NCBI GenBank assembly: GCA_963697525.1
Contig: OY969087.1
Coordinates: 5,022,001-5,086,000, forward strand
Reading direction: 5' to 3'
Length of the DNA stretch: 64,000 nt
Source: Bradymonas sp963697525
GTDB lineage: Bacteria; Myxococcota_A; Bradymonadia; Bradymonadales; Bradymonadaceae
Made by a program: the position numbers and the translations under genes. Below, piece by piece: positions 55,554 through 63,853 of this stretch. Within the stretch, counting starts at the first letter, position 1. Every line of letters starts with the position of its first letter. Under the pieces are notes generated by a model. The model ran no database searches. It had not been told where the DNA came from and worked only from the letters and a program-made list of their open reading frames with translations.

Positions 55554-56714
55554 CTAGACATCCTCACCAAGTTGTTTGAGGCGGGCGCGCGCCTTCACAT
55601 GGTCGGGCTCGACCGCCAAAACCTTGCGGTACTCGCTGGCGGCGGCGCCGGCGGCTCCTTCGGCCTCCAGCGCGCGGGCCATCAACAAGCGCGCGGCCGT
55701 CTCCGAGGCGCCCAGCTTCAGCGCCGCCCGGGCAAATGAGCACGCCTCCTCGGCCAACTGGGCCTCGTCGAGCAGCATGCTCGCCACGCGCATCGCCAGA
55801 TCGGCGTCGCGGTTGAGCGCCAACGCCTTTCGATACTCGCCGGCCGCCTTCGCATAATCGTTCTGCGCCTGCATTTTCTCGGCGCGCCGCATCAGCAGCA
55901 CCGCCGCTGCCTTGCGCTTATTCTGCTCGCCGGGGTCGCTGTCGGCCGCCGGCGCGCCCGCGTCGTGTTCGGGCTCGGGATCCGGGCGAAGCGCCGCCAA
56001 CTCCTGGTCGTAGGCCTGGCGCTTGCGCTTGTTGGAAAGCGTGCGGTAGGCCTCGGTGATCCGCTTGAACACCGTCTCCAGCATGGGCCCGAACGCCGCC
56101 ATCTCCTTGCGGAAGAATTTGTCCGGGTGGTAGCGCTTGGACATGCGGAAATAGGCCTTCTTGATCTCCTTTTTGGAGGCGTCTTCGCCCACGCCAAATA
56201 CGTCGTAAAACGTCATCTCGTCCAACTGGGCGTGCAGGCAGATGAGCTCTCGGCGATGCGCCTCGCCCAGGGGCACGTCCACCGCGAGCAGCTCGGCGTC
56301 GAACTCGAAGTTTGCCGGCGCCACCGGAAAATTCGGCTCGACCGTCTTGGAGCCGCGCTTCTTGGCCGACGATTTTTTGGAGCCCGCGTTGCCGGCAGCA
56401 GACGACGCTTTGTCGGCGGGCGCGGCGTGCTGGGGAGCCGCTTGCGCCCCAAAATTGCCAGACGCACCGCCGCCGGACCTGCCGGCGTCGGCCGCGACAA
56501 ACCCCGGCAGTTCGATCGCACCGGCGCGCGCCAGCGACTCCAGGGCCGCCAGCGTCTTCTTGCGGCCCAACCCGCTGATCTTACACAACTCCCCGACCGT
56601 CAACCGTCCGTCGAGCCGCGACAGCAAAAAATACTGTTCGGGGGTCGGCGACGGCGACAGCGAGGCGAAGTCAACGTCCGGTTTGGGTGTTGGAGCTACG
56701 TTCTCGTCGATCAA
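55554..56714 (-). CDS. J-domain co-chaperone with N-terminal helical module and TPR-like C-terminus
   Basis: This 386-residue protein has an N-terminal helical module ('QYFLLSRLDGRLTVGELCKISGLG', about 27-69) and an Ala/Lys/Ser-rich linker. A J domain follows (about 165-240) with 'MSKRYHPDKFF' containing HPD, which stimulates Hsp70 ATPase. TPR-like helices ('AGEYRKALALNRDADLA', 'ASEYRKVLAVEPDHVKA') make the C-terminus. It lacks the zinc finger of DnaJ. The only early start is TTG at 56714 without a clear ribosome-binding site. An in-frame 22-codon ATG frame with a good GAGG ends in TGA 12 bases before it. Confidence 0.82.
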   Translation of the reverse strand: MIDENVAPTPKPDVDFASLSPSPTPEQYFLLSRLDGRLTVGELCKISGLGRKKTLAALESLARAGAIELPGFVAADAGRSGGGASGNFGAQAAPQHAAPADKASSAAGNAGSKKSSAKKRGSKTVEPNFPVAPANFEFDAELLAVDVPLGEAHRRELICLHAQLDEMTFYDVFGVGEDASKKEIKKAYFRMSKRYHPDKFFRKEMAAFGPMLETVFKRITEAYRTLSNKRKRQAYDQELAALRPDPEPEHDAGAPAADSDPGEQNKRKAAAVLLMRRAEKMQAQNDYAKAAGEYRKALALNRDADLAMRVASMLLDEAQLAEEACSFARAALKLGASETAARLLMARALEAEGAAGAAASEYRKVLAVEPDHVKARARLKQLGEDV

Positions 56715-56726
56715 CTGCTTTTCGTC

Positions 56727-56795
56727 TCAGTTGAGGACCTTGCGAAATAGACTCACCTGCGAACTGACGTCTGCAGTGCGCCACTTTCCTGGCAT
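56727..56795 (-). other. Short upstream reading frame in frame with the J-domain gene
   Basis: An ATG at 56795 with GAGG upstream opens a 22-codon frame ('PGKWRTADVSSQVSLFRKVL') ending TGA, in the same frame as the TTG start of the J-domain gene. It may be a leader peptide or the true N-terminus cut by a nonsense change or sequence error. Further in-frame ATGs lie upstream at about 56810 and 56825. Confidence 0.3.
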
Positions 56796-56847
56796 TGGAC
56801 GCCTCATCCAGGTGTACGGCATCTGTTGCGGAATGGCGGCTGCGCCC

Positions 56848-56880
56848 ATTATACCGAAGAAACGTCAGAGCGACAGTCAA
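56848..56880 (-). promoter_or_regulatory. Possible promoter of the J-domain/dnaK operon
   Basis: On the minus strand TATAAT (56848-56853) is a perfect -10 box about 135 bases before the J-domain gene. TTGACT (56875-56880) is the nearest -35-like box but the spacer is 21 bases, longer than usual. No sigma32-type CCCCAT box was seen. Confidence 0.4.
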
Positions 56881-56919
56881 ATCCCACGACGAACCCATTT
56901 CGCACGCTGTCTCGCCAAT

Positions 56920-58128
56920 TTACGCACCGGCGTACGCTTGGAGCGCGCGCTCGAGTCGCGCGAGGGCGTCGGCGACGTCGGCCTCGCTGACGATCAGCGG
57001 GGGCACGAAGCGCAGCGCCCTGCCGCCGGCCGTGTTGATGAGCAGGCCTTGATCGCGGCACAGCCCGGAGATCTCCCCGGCCGCCTGCCCGCAATCGGCG
57101 CCGACCATCAACCCTCGACCACGCACATCATTGATCACCGGGAAGCGTTCGGCGAGTTTTTCGATCCCCTGGCGCAGTTGTTCGCCGCGGGCGCGGGCGT
57201 TGGCGCACAGATCGTCGTCCTCGATGACCTGCAGGACGGTGCGCGCGGCCGTGCACACCAGCGGGTTGCCCCCGAAGGTGCTCGCGTGGCTGCCGCGGGT
57301 CCATCCCTGAAAGACGCGATCGGTCGCCATCATCGCCCCAATGGGAGTGCCCCCACCCAGCGCCTTGGCCAGCGTGATGATGTCGGGCACCACGTCGTAC
57401 CCCTGGTAGGCGAACAGTGAGCCGGTGCGCCCCACCCCGGTCTGCACCTCGTCGAAGATCAACAGCGCCCCGTGCTCGTCGCACAGCTCGCGAAGCCCCT
57501 TCAAGAAGGCGGGATCGGCCGGCCGAACCCCGCCCTCGCCCTGGATGGGCTCGACCATCACCGCGGCGGTGCGCTCGCCGACCTTGGCGGCGACATCGTC
57601 CAGATCGTTGAACTCGGCGTATTCGAAGCCGGGCAGCATCGGCTCGAACCCCTTGTGATATTTGGGCTGGCCAGTGGCGGTGATCGCGCCCATGGTGCGC
57701 CCGTGGAAGGACTTGCCCATGGTCACGATGTGAAATCTGTCGTCCTCGCCGGCGACCTCGCGCTGGTAGCGCCGCGCCAGCTTCATGGCCGCCTCGTTGG
57801 CCTCAGCGCCGGAGTTGCAGAAGAACACCCGCTCGGCAAACGAGCGCTCGCACAGCGCCTCCATCAGCTCGACCTGCTCGGCGGTGTAGAACATATTGGA
57901 CACGTGCAGCAGGCGCTTGGCCTGCCCACAGATCGCCTCGGTCAGCTTGGGATGGTTGTAGCCCAAGCAATTGACGGCGATGCCGGCGACGAAGTCCAGG
58001 TACTCGTTGCCGTCGCGGTCCCACAGGCGCACACCCTCACCATGGTCCATGATCAGGCGCGCCGGGGCGTACGACGGATTATTGTGACGGTCACCAGACT
58101 CGAGCAAATCAGCAGTGGTACGGCTCAT
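56920..58128 (-). CDS. argD: Acetylornithine/succinylornithine-type aminotransferase (class III)
   Basis: This 402-residue PLP enzyme has 'YLDFVAGIAVNCLGYNHPKL', 'FFCNSGAEANEAAMKLARRY', 'SFHGRTMGAITATGQPKY', 'LLIFDEVQTGVGRTGSLFAYQ' and 'IITLAKALGGGTPIGAMMATD' with the Schiff-base Lys. These fit ArgD, used in arginine and often lysine synthesis. The start at 58128 begins the conserved sequence; longer open frame upstream is a translated octamer repeat. There is no ribosome-binding site, only a pyrimidine-rich leader. Confidence 0.9.
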   Translation of the reverse strand: MSRTTADLLESGDRHNNPSYAPARLIMDHGEGVRLWDRDGNEYLDFVAGIAVNCLGYNHPKLTEAICGQAKRLLHVSNMFYTAEQVELMEALCERSFAERVFFCNSGAEANEAAMKLARRYQREVAGEDDRFHIVTMGKSFHGRTMGAITATGQPKYHKGFEPMLPGFEYAEFNDLDDVAAKVGERTAAVMVEPIQGEGGVRPADPAFLKGLRELCDEHGALLIFDEVQTGVGRTGSLFAYQGYDVVPDIITLAKALGGGTPIGAMMATDRVFQGWTRGSHASTFGGNPLVCTAARTVLQVIEDDDLCANARARGEQLRQGIEKLAERFPVINDVRGRGLMVGADCGQAAGEISGLCRDQGLLINTAGGRALRFVPPLIVSEADVADALARLERALQAYAGA

Positions 58129-58133
58129 ATTTG

Positions 58134-58197
58134 GGGGTCCAGGGGTGTAGGGGTGTAGGGGTCCAGGGGTCCGGGGGTCCAGGGGGCCGGGGGTTCG
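58134..58197. repeat. Eight tandem 8-bp repeats before argD
   Basis: Eight adjacent octamers of the form GGGGTCCA (variants GGGGTGTA, GGGGTCCG, GGGGGCCG, GGGGTTCG) end five bases upstream of the argD start codon. Two copies in the middle are identical GGGGTGTA. The array occupies the leader region and replaces any ribosome-binding site. Confidence 0.85.
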
Positions 58198-58229
58198 GGC
58201 CGTTCGAGCGTAGCCGAAAGGCGAAGCGC

Positions 58230-58250
58230 GCCGCGCGCTGTTCGCGCGGC
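58230..58250. repeat. GC-rich hairpin GCCGCGCG-N5-CGCGCGGC
   Basis: Perfect eight-base arms lie in the 193-bp gap between hslU and argD. No T-tract follows. It could end hslU transcription on the minus strand or be a REP-like element. Confidence 0.4.
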
Positions 58251-58267
58251 CTCTGTAGCTGAGGGTT

Positions 58268-58290
58268 GCACGAGGCCGCAGGCCGAGTGC
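58268..58290. repeat. Hairpin with tandem G-A mismatches
   Basis: GCACGAGGCC-GCA-GGCCGAGTGC can pair over ten positions except two adjacent G-A oppositions. With the hairpin at 58230 it forms a compact structured block next to the hslU stop. Its role is unknown. Confidence 0.3.
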
Positions 58291-58321
58291 TACCTTCAGT
58301 CGCCGGCCCAAGGCTCTCGAA

Positions 58322-59779
58322 TCACAAAATGTAGCGGCTCAAATCCTCATCCTCCAGGATGCCCTCGAGCTTATCGTAGACGTATTGGGCGGTGATGGTC
58401 ACCTCGGTGTCGTCCATGTCGGGGGCCTCGAAGGCCAGCTCCTCGAAGACGCGCTCCATGATCGTGTGCAGCCGGCGCGCCCCGATATTCTCCAGGCTCT
58501 CGTTGACCCGAAACGCCATCTTGGCAATCGTGATGATGGCCTCGTCGTCGAATTGGACCGCCAGCCCCTCGGGCTTGAGCAGCTCGGCGTATTGACGCGT
58601 CAGGCTGTTTTGCGGCTCGGTCAAGATGCGCCGGAAATCCTGCTGGGTCAGGCTCTGCAGCTCGACGCGGATGGGAAAGCGCCCCTGCAGCTCGGGGATG
58701 AGATCCGAGGGTTTGGAGACGTGGAAGGCGCCGGCGGCGATGAACAAGATGTGGTCGGTTTTGACCACGCCGTATTTGGTGGTCACCGACGACCCCTCCA
58801 CGATGGGCAACAGGTCGCGCTGGACGCCCTCGCGGGAGACGTCGGGGCCGTGCTTGGACTCGCGCCCGGCGATCTTGTCGAGCTCGTCCAAAAAGATGAT
58901 CCCCCCTTGCTCGGTGCGCTTGAGGGCCTCGCCGACGATCTGATCCATGTCGATGAGCCGGCTGGACTCCTCCTTGATCAACAGGCGCATGGCCTCGTCG
59001 GCCTTGACGCGCTTGCGCTTGCGCCGCTGGGGGAAGATGTTGCCGAGCACGTTGCCGATGTCCATATCCTCCATGCCCGGCTGATTGGCGAACATGTCGG
59101 CCATGGGGTTGTGGGTGTCGGTGACCTCGATCTCGACGTACTCCTCGTCGAGCTCGCCGGCGCGCAGCCGGCGCAAGAGCAGCTCGCGCTCGTCCAGCGG
59201 CCCCTCGTCGCTCTGGACGACGCCGTCGGCGCCGGCGATGAAGGTCTTGCGCTCCTCGTCGCTCTGGTCGAGCGGGCGGCGCGCGGCGATGCGCCCCTCG
59301 AGCTGGTCGATGATGCGGTCCTCGGCGGCCTCCCGGGCGCGCGTCTCCACCTTCTTTTCGGCCTCGGCCTTGACCAGGTTGATGCCCAGCTCGAGCAGGT
59401 CGCGCACCATCGACTCGACGTCGCGGCCCACGTAGCCCACCTCGGTGAATTTGGAGGCCTCCACTTTCAAGAACGGCGCGCGCGCCAGGCGCGCCAGGCG
59501 CCGGGCGATCTCGGTCTTGCCCACCCCGGTGGGCCCGATCATGATGATGTTTTTGGGCATGATCTCGTCGCGCAACTCGTCGTCGATCTGGCGGCGCCGC
59601 CAGCGATTGCGCAAGGCGATGGCCACGGCGCGTTTGGCGTCGTGCTGGCCGACGATATAGCGGTCGAGTTCGCTGACGATCTCGCGGGGGGTCAGGTCCT
59701 GCTCACTGTCGAATTCCATCTGATTACTTGCTCGGGCAGCGGGAACACTCGTCGGAGGATTGATCGTAAGTCCGGCCAC
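58322..59779 (-). CDS. hslU: ATP-dependent protease ATPase subunit HslU
   Basis: This AAA+ unfoldase feeds HslV. It has 'PREIVSELDRYIVGQHDAKRAV', Walker A 'GPTGVGKTEIARRLA', 'YVGRDVESMVRDLLE', the I domain and Walker B 'IIFLDELDKIAGRE', and ends 'EDLSRYIL', the C-terminal tail that docks on HslV. A GTG at 59779 with GGAGGG at good spacing gives 485 residues. The ATG at 59719 gives 465 and starts the conserved part, without a clear ribosome-binding site. I list the GTG start because the site supports it. It is 3 bp after hslV. Confidence 0.94.
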   Translation of the reverse strand: MAGLTINPPTSVPAARASNQMEFDSEQDLTPREIVSELDRYIVGQHDAKRAVAIALRNRWRRRQIDDELRDEIMPKNIIMIGPTGVGKTEIARRLARLARAPFLKVEASKFTEVGYVGRDVESMVRDLLELGINLVKAEAEKKVETRAREAAEDRIIDQLEGRIAARRPLDQSDEERKTFIAGADGVVQSDEGPLDERELLLRRLRAGELDEEYVEIEVTDTHNPMADMFANQPGMEDMDIGNVLGNIFPQRRKRKRVKADEAMRLLIKEESSRLIDMDQIVGEALKRTEQGGIIFLDELDKIAGRESKHGPDVSREGVQRDLLPIVEGSSVTTKYGVVKTDHILFIAAGAFHVSKPSDLIPELQGRFPIRVELQSLTQQDFRRILTEPQNSLTRQYAELLKPEGLAVQFDDEAIITIAKMAFRVNESLENIGARRLHTIMERVFEELAFEAPDMDDTEVTITAQYVYDKLEGILEDEDLSRYIL

Positions 59780-59782
59780 GGC

Positions 59783-60325
59783 TCATCCCTCCACGCTCAA
59801 TTCTTCGACGCTGATCTGGTCGTTGGTGAACACGCAGATCTCCGAGGCGATCTTCATGGCCGCCACGGCGATGTCGCGCGCGCCCATGTCGGTGTGGCGC
59901 ACCAGCGCGCGGGCCGCGGCCAGCGCGTAGCTGCCGCCGCTGCCGATGGCGGCCACGCCCTCCTCGGGCTCGATGACGTCGCCGGTGCCGCTGATCAACA
60001 GAGTCTGCTCGGCGTCGGCGGCGATGAGCAGCGCCTCGAGGCGGCGCAGCATCTCGTTGGTGCGCCAGTCCTTGGCCAGCTCGACGGCCGCCCTGGTCAG
60101 GTTGCCGTTGTAGCTTTTGAGCTTGCCCTCGAGCTTCTCGTACAGGGTCATCGCGTCGGCGGTCGAGCCGGCAAACCCGCACAGCACCCGCCCATCGTGC
60201 AGGCGGCGCAGCTTTCGGGCGGTGTGCTTCATGACCACCTTCTCGCCCATGGTCACCTGACCATCGCCCGCCAACACCACCGAGTTGCCCCGGCGCACGC
60301 TCAATATCGTGGTTGCGTCAAACAT
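59783..60325 (-). CDS. hslV: ATP-dependent protease peptidase subunit HslV
   Basis: This 180-residue proteasome-like peptidase has 'TTILSVRRGNSVVLAGDGQVTMG' near its start; one of Thr5/Thr6 is the N-terminal nucleophile after processing. 'VLCGFAGSTADAMTLYEKLE' and 'IGSGGSYALAAARAL' are family motifs. It forms the HslUV degradation complex with the next gene. A TTGAAG/TACAGT promoter is suggested upstream. Confidence 0.96.
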   Translation of the reverse strand: MFDATTILSVRRGNSVVLAGDGQVTMGEKVVMKHTARKLRRLHDGRVLCGFAGSTADAMTLYEKLEGKLKSYNGNLTRAAVELAKDWRTNEMLRRLEALLIAADAEQTLLISGTGDVIEPEEGVAAIGSGGSYALAAARALVRHTDMGARDIAVAAMKIASEICVFTNDQISVEELSVEG

Positions 60326-60373
60326 CGTTGAGTTCCATCCGAAGAGACGAGGAAAACATCCCGCATACGAGCG

Positions 60374-60401
60374 ACTGTAACACTCGACGCCGGTTCTTCA
60401 A
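60374..60401 (-). promoter_or_regulatory. Sigma70-like promoter upstream of hslV
   Basis: On the minus strand TTGAAG (60396-60401), 16 bases and TACAGT (60374-60379) lie 48 bases before the hslV start. No sigma32-type CCCCAT -10 was seen, so heat-shock control through that route is not apparent. Confidence 0.4.
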
Positions 60402-60504
60402 TTGCCGGACGAATCTAGGCACGTCCGCGCGCGAATCGAGCGCCGTGCGCCCCACGTTAGTCGGTGAGGGGATGGGGCTGTCAATAGGCGTGGAGCCCAA
60501 GCAC

Positions 60505-60540
60505 GGCGGCTCGCTCGCCGCCGCGGCCACCTCCGGCCGC
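60505..60540. repeat. Two abutting six-pair GC hairpins
   Basis: GGCGGC-N6-GCCGCC (60505-60522) and GCGGCC-N6-GGCCGC (60523-60540) follow each other without a gap. They lie upstream of the cyclopropane synthase gene and are of unknown function. Confidence 0.35.
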
Positions 60541-60643
60541 GCCGCGCGTGTTGGCAGTTGATTCGAGCCCGTTCGTGAGAACTGTTTGGGGCATACTTCT
60601 GTATCGCGAACCGGCTCCACCCCAGCCCCAGGACACCGCTCTC

Positions 60644-61984
60644 ATGGACATGCAAACCCTCGCGGACATGCCGTCGCGCACCGGACAGACCCTCCAGCGC
60701 ATGATGCGCCTGCCCGACTTCGTCATGAGCCCGCTTCGCCGGCGCTTGAGCCTCAGCCCCGCCGACGCGCGCGTCATGGTCGAGCGCGTCTTTCGAGACC
60801 ACCCCACCCAGAACTTCGCGGTACGCTTGTGGGACGACTTTGAGATTCGCTGGAGCGCCACGCGCGACTTCACCCTGACGTTTACCGATGCCGAGACCTT
60901 TCGCGCGTGCATGGCGTCGGCGTCGCCGGCCCAATTCGCCGAGGCCTACGTCGACGCCCGGCTGCGCATCGACGGCGACCTGTGGAAGGCCACGGAGTTG
61001 GCGACGTTTCTGCGCGACGTCGACATCGACACGCGCGACAAACTTCGCTTCGCCCCCAAACTGGCCATCCCCGCCTCGTCGCATACCGTGCGCCGCGACC
61101 AACGCGACGTGCAGGCGCACTACGACCTGTCCGACGAGTTCTTCCAGCTCTTCTTGGACGAGCGCATGGTCTACTCGTGTGCGTATTTCGCCCACTCCGA
61201 CCAGTCGCTCGAAGAGGCCCAGGCGCGCAAGCTCGACATGATCTGTCGCAAGTTGGACCTGCAGCCCGGCGAGCACCTCCTGGATGTGGGGTGCGGCTGG
61301 GGGGCGATGCTTATCTGGGCGGCGCGCCACTACGACGTGCACGCCTACGGCATCACCCTGTCGGAAAACCAGGCCAAGGAGGTGCGCCGGCGGGCCAAGC
61401 AGGCCGGCGTCGACGACCGGGTCAGCGTCGATCTTCGCCACTACGCCGAGCTGCCGTCGGACCGCTACGACAAGATCAGCTCAGTGGGCATGTACGAGCA
61501 CGTGGGTGTGGAGATGCTGCCGGCCTATCTGGCCGCGATGCACCGCGCCCTTCGTCCCGGCGGGCTGTTCCTCAACCACGGCATCACCGTGCCCACCGCC
61601 CAGTGTGATCGCACCGGCGGCGCGTTCATCTTTCGCAACGTCTTCCCGGGCGCCGACCTCGCCCCGGTGCCCCTCATCCAACAGCATATGGAGGAGTTGG
61701 GCTTCGAGATCCTCGACGTCCAGGGCATGCGCCCGCACTACGCGCTGACGCTACGCGAATGGTTCCGCCGCTTCCAGGCTCACCGCGACCAGGCCGCCCG
61801 CCTGGTCCCCGAGCGCACGCTGCGCACCTGGGACCTGTATTTGGCCGGCTGTGCGCGCGCCTTCGACGATGGCGTCACCGGGCTGCACCAGGTGCTGGCG
61901 GGCAAACCGGGGCGCGACGGGCGCGTCGCCGTCCCCTTGACCCGCGAGCAGATAGGCCTGCCCGAAGCCTCCCCCTCAGCCTAA
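60644..61984 (+). CDS. Cyclopropane-fatty-acyl-phospholipid synthase family methyltransferase
   Basis: This 446-residue SAM-dependent enzyme would methylenate unsaturated fatty acyl chains of phospholipids, helping membrane stress resistance. It has an N-terminal lipid-binding part ('NFAVRLWDDFEIRWS'), 'VQAHYDLSDEFFQLFLDERMVYSCAYF' and the SAM site 'LLDVGCGWGAMLIWAARHY' at about 213-231. 'ISSVGMYEHVGVEML' and 'LNHGITVP' complete the family pattern. The start at 60644 has AGGA ten bases upstream. Its stop overlaps the convergent small gene's stop. Confidence 0.9.
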   Translation: MDMQTLADMPSRTGQTLQRMMRLPDFVMSPLRRRLSLSPADARVMVERVFRDHPTQNFAVRLWDDFEIRWSATRDFTLTFTDAETFRACMASASPAQFAEAYVDARLRIDGDLWKATELATFLRDVDIDTRDKLRFAPKLAIPASSHTVRRDQRDVQAHYDLSDEFFQLFLDERMVYSCAYFAHSDQSLEEAQARKLDMICRKLDLQPGEHLLDVGCGWGAMLIWAARHYDVHAYGITLSENQAKEVRRRAKQAGVDDRVSVDLRHYAELPSDRYDKISSVGMYEHVGVEMLPAYLAAMHRALRPGGLFLNHGITVPTAQCDRTGGAFIFRNVFPGADLAPVPLIQQHMEELGFEILDVQGMRPHYALTLREWFRRFQAHRDQAARLVPERTLRTWDLYLAGCARAFDDGVTGLHQVLAGKPGRDGRVAVPLTREQIGLPEASPSA

Positions 61985-62292
61985 GCAGTCGCCTGGCGCA
62001 GCCGCTCGGCGATGGCCTCGACGGCGGGTACGCCCGACAGCCCGCCGTCGTCGCGCGCATACACCCGGCAGCAATTGGCCTCGCCGCCGGCCGGTTGGTC
62101 GGCCACATCGACCCCGTCGACCAGCACCGTCGGCGAGCCGTAGCGGCGCACGTAGTCGGGCGCGGCAGGGTCGTCGCGGCGCCACTCTCGCCACTTCGGG
62201 TCCACGCCCGCCTGAGCGAACGCGCGCCGCACATTCGTGCGGGCTTCTTCGACGTTGGGACAATCCGCGTCCCAGATCAGTTCGACTTTCAT
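61981..62292 (-). CDS. Small thioredoxin-like protein with a single Cys motif
   Basis: This 103-residue protein begins 'KVELIWDADCPNVEEARTNVRRA' and contains 'RYGSPTVLVDGVDV' with the cis-Pro of a thioredoxin fold. The Cys-Pro motif has one Cys where oxidoreductases have CxxC. Two more Cys follow ('EANCCRVY'). Relatives are often called alkylmercury-lyase-like or glutaredoxin-like, but the function is not known. GGAG precedes the ATG with good spacing; a longer frame to 62346 is less likely. Confidence 0.75.
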   Translation of the reverse strand: MKVELIWDADCPNVEEARTNVRRAFAQAGVDPKWREWRRDDPAAPDYVRRYGSPTVLVDGVDVADQPAGGEANCCRVYARDDGGLSGVPAVEAIAERLRQATA

Positions 62293-62422
62293 ACCGATCT
62301 CCAGCGTAGGATCTTTGGTGAATGTGGCAGCGCGGCCGTCGCGCACCGATTTCGCGCGGCGACCGGTGCACGCACGAACGCCGCCGCCGGGAGCCGCGGA
62401 ACCAGCCTCCTAAACCACTCCT

Positions 62423-62455
62423 ACTCCGAAACCCGGAGTCTTGGCTTCGCCAGAC
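62423..62455. other. Two overlapping small hairpins
   Basis: ACTCCG-N5-CGGAGT (62423-62439) and GTCTTGGC-TTC-GCCAGAC (62438-62455, one bulge) share two bases. They lie in the 279-bp leader between the barrel protein stop and the small thioredoxin-like gene and cannot both fold fully. A terminator or attenuator is possible but not shown. Confidence 0.3.
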
Positions 62456-62485
62456 CAGCGTCTGTCGAATTGTCCTCAATTCCAT

Positions 62486-62505
62486 GTAGCGCTGCTACCT
62501 GTCAA
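62486..62505 (-). promoter_or_regulatory. Possible MerR-type promoter element
   Basis: On the minus strand a TTGACA -35 box (62500-62505) is followed one base later by GTAGC-N3-GCTAC (62486-62498), an inverted repeat placed where MerR-family regulators bind inside a long spacer. A clear -10 box at the expected 19-base distance (ATTGAG) is lacking. No MerR gene is in the window. Confidence 0.3.
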
Positions 62506-62571
62506 TCGGCCCAATCAACATCCATCTGGTCTGACTTTGCCAATTTATCCGGTTTCCCAAATAGGAGTGCT

Positions 62572-63792
62572 TTAGTAGACCGGCACGTACTGATGCAGCA
62601 AGTTGAGCACGTTTCGGGGCAACGTGAACGTGTCGTTGACGCTGACCCTGAAGTTGTAGATGAACGCAAACTCGAGTAGGTGCCCGGCCTCGGGCAAATC
62701 GATCGCCTCGCTGAGGTGCTGGTCGCGGTGCGAATAGGTGTATTGCACGCCCAGATCGACGTTGACCCCGAGCATGTAGAACAAGCTGACGATGCCGCGC
62801 CATTCGGTGGCGTCCTCGTCCAACAGCCTTCGGTAACCGCCGCTTAGACCGGCCTGAAACCGGGCGAGTTGGTACGGCGAGTACAGATAGCGCAGCCCCA
62901 CTGCCGCGGCGAGGTACCGGGATTGCCAGTTGTCAGTGACGGTCTGGAAATGGCGCGGGTCGAGCCCATTTTGGTAGAGCGCGGTGGCGCGAATATCGAA
63001 GAGGTGAATGGGGTCGGGGTACGGCGCCAGCGACACATCGGCGCGCGCCTGCAAGTTGACGTCGTCGCCAAGGTCGTAAACTTGTTTGAGGTCCTCGGCG
63101 TTCTGGGCGAAGACGCCGATACCGGCGTAGTGCAGCCAGTTGACCTTCACCAGCGCGGGCAACTCGGCGTAGTACAACCGGAGCAATGCGGCGTTGGGCT
63201 TGAAATTGACCCGCTCGACGGGATTTCCGCTGATGGAGGTGTCGCGAAGCGACTCGATGCCCAATTGGGCGTGCCAGCGAAAGTCCTTTCGCCAGGTCGC
63301 CACCGCCATCTCCGAGAACAACGCGTCTTCTTCGAGCGCACCGGCGGCGAAGGGGTCGAGCGGGATGGTAAATTCGAGCAGGTCCTCGTCGCGAAGCGTC
63401 GGATAGCCCGGCCCCATCACCATGCGCCGGCCGCGCCCCAGCGTGGCCACCCAATTCTTGGCGATGACCTCGCCGGCGACCTGATTGACGAAGACCGGGG
63501 CGAGTGGACTATCGGGCTCGGTCAGCCGCGCGCCCAACGCAAACATGCCGAAGACGTCGCCAAAGAGTACCTGGTCGACACGCGACGCGATATCGGTGTC
63601 GGAGAAGTCGCTCAACACCCAGTCGGGGGCGAACTTCTGGGCGGCATCTTGGTGGAGGTTGGTCGTGATGAGCCCCCTTCCCTGCACAGTCCAGCGCGGG
63701 GAGACCTCCTGCGCCCAGGCCACGCTCGTGGCCAACAGCGTCACCATGGCCGCCAGTAGCATGACACTCGAGCGCCCGACCGATCCGTTCAT
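62572..63792 (-). CDS. Predicted outer-membrane beta-barrel protein of unknown function
   Basis: This 406-residue protein has a signal peptide (about 1-27, ending AWA) and then alternating beta sequence rich in aromatic residues up to 'LHQYVPVY'. It mentions no enzymatic motif. Segments such as 'WQSRYLAAAVGLRYLYSPYQLARFQAGLSGGYRRL' (in part) look like transmembrane strands. GGAGA lies seven bases before the ATG at 63792; an upstream frame to 63966 overlaps the multicopper-oxidase fragment and is rejected. It may be co-transcribed with that gene. Confidence 0.7.
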   Translation of the reverse strand: MNGSVGRSSVMLLAAMVTLLATSVAWAQEVSPRWTVQGRGLITTNLHQDAAQKFAPDWVLSDFSDTDIASRVDQVLFGDVFGMFALGARLTEPDSPLAPVFVNQVAGEVIAKNWVATLGRGRRMVMGPGYPTLRDEDLLEFTIPLDPFAAGALEEDALFSEMAVATWRKDFRWHAQLGIESLRDTSISGNPVERVNFKPNAALLRLYYAELPALVKVNWLHYAGIGVFAQNAEDLKQVYDLGDDVNLQARADVSLAPYPDPIHLFDIRATALYQNGLDPRHFQTVTDNWQSRYLAAAVGLRYLYSPYQLARFQAGLSGGYRRLLDEDATEWRGIVSLFYMLGVNVDLGVQYTYSHRDQHLSEAIDLPEAGHLLEFAFIYNFRVSVNDTFTLPRNVLNLLHQYVPVY

Positions 63793-63853
63793 TGGTTTCT
63801 CCGTTCGTCGCACGTGCTCCTCGCTCACGGCACGCGCATGGTCCTCGACGCGG

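Larger units (their letters stand above)
60326..60643. other. 318-bp divergent intergenic region between hslV and cfa
   Basis: The region holds the hslV promoter candidate at 60374-60401 and two abutting GC hairpins at 60505-60540. It also holds the untranslated leader of the cyclopropane synthase gene, with AGGA at 60630-60633. I saw no further gene or RNA gene in it. Confidence 0.6.

Noticed and set aside
60326..60643. tRNA or small RNA gene in the hslV-cfa gap
   Set aside because: I found no cloverleaf pairing, no CCA end and no T-loop; only promoter-like boxes and GC hairpins.
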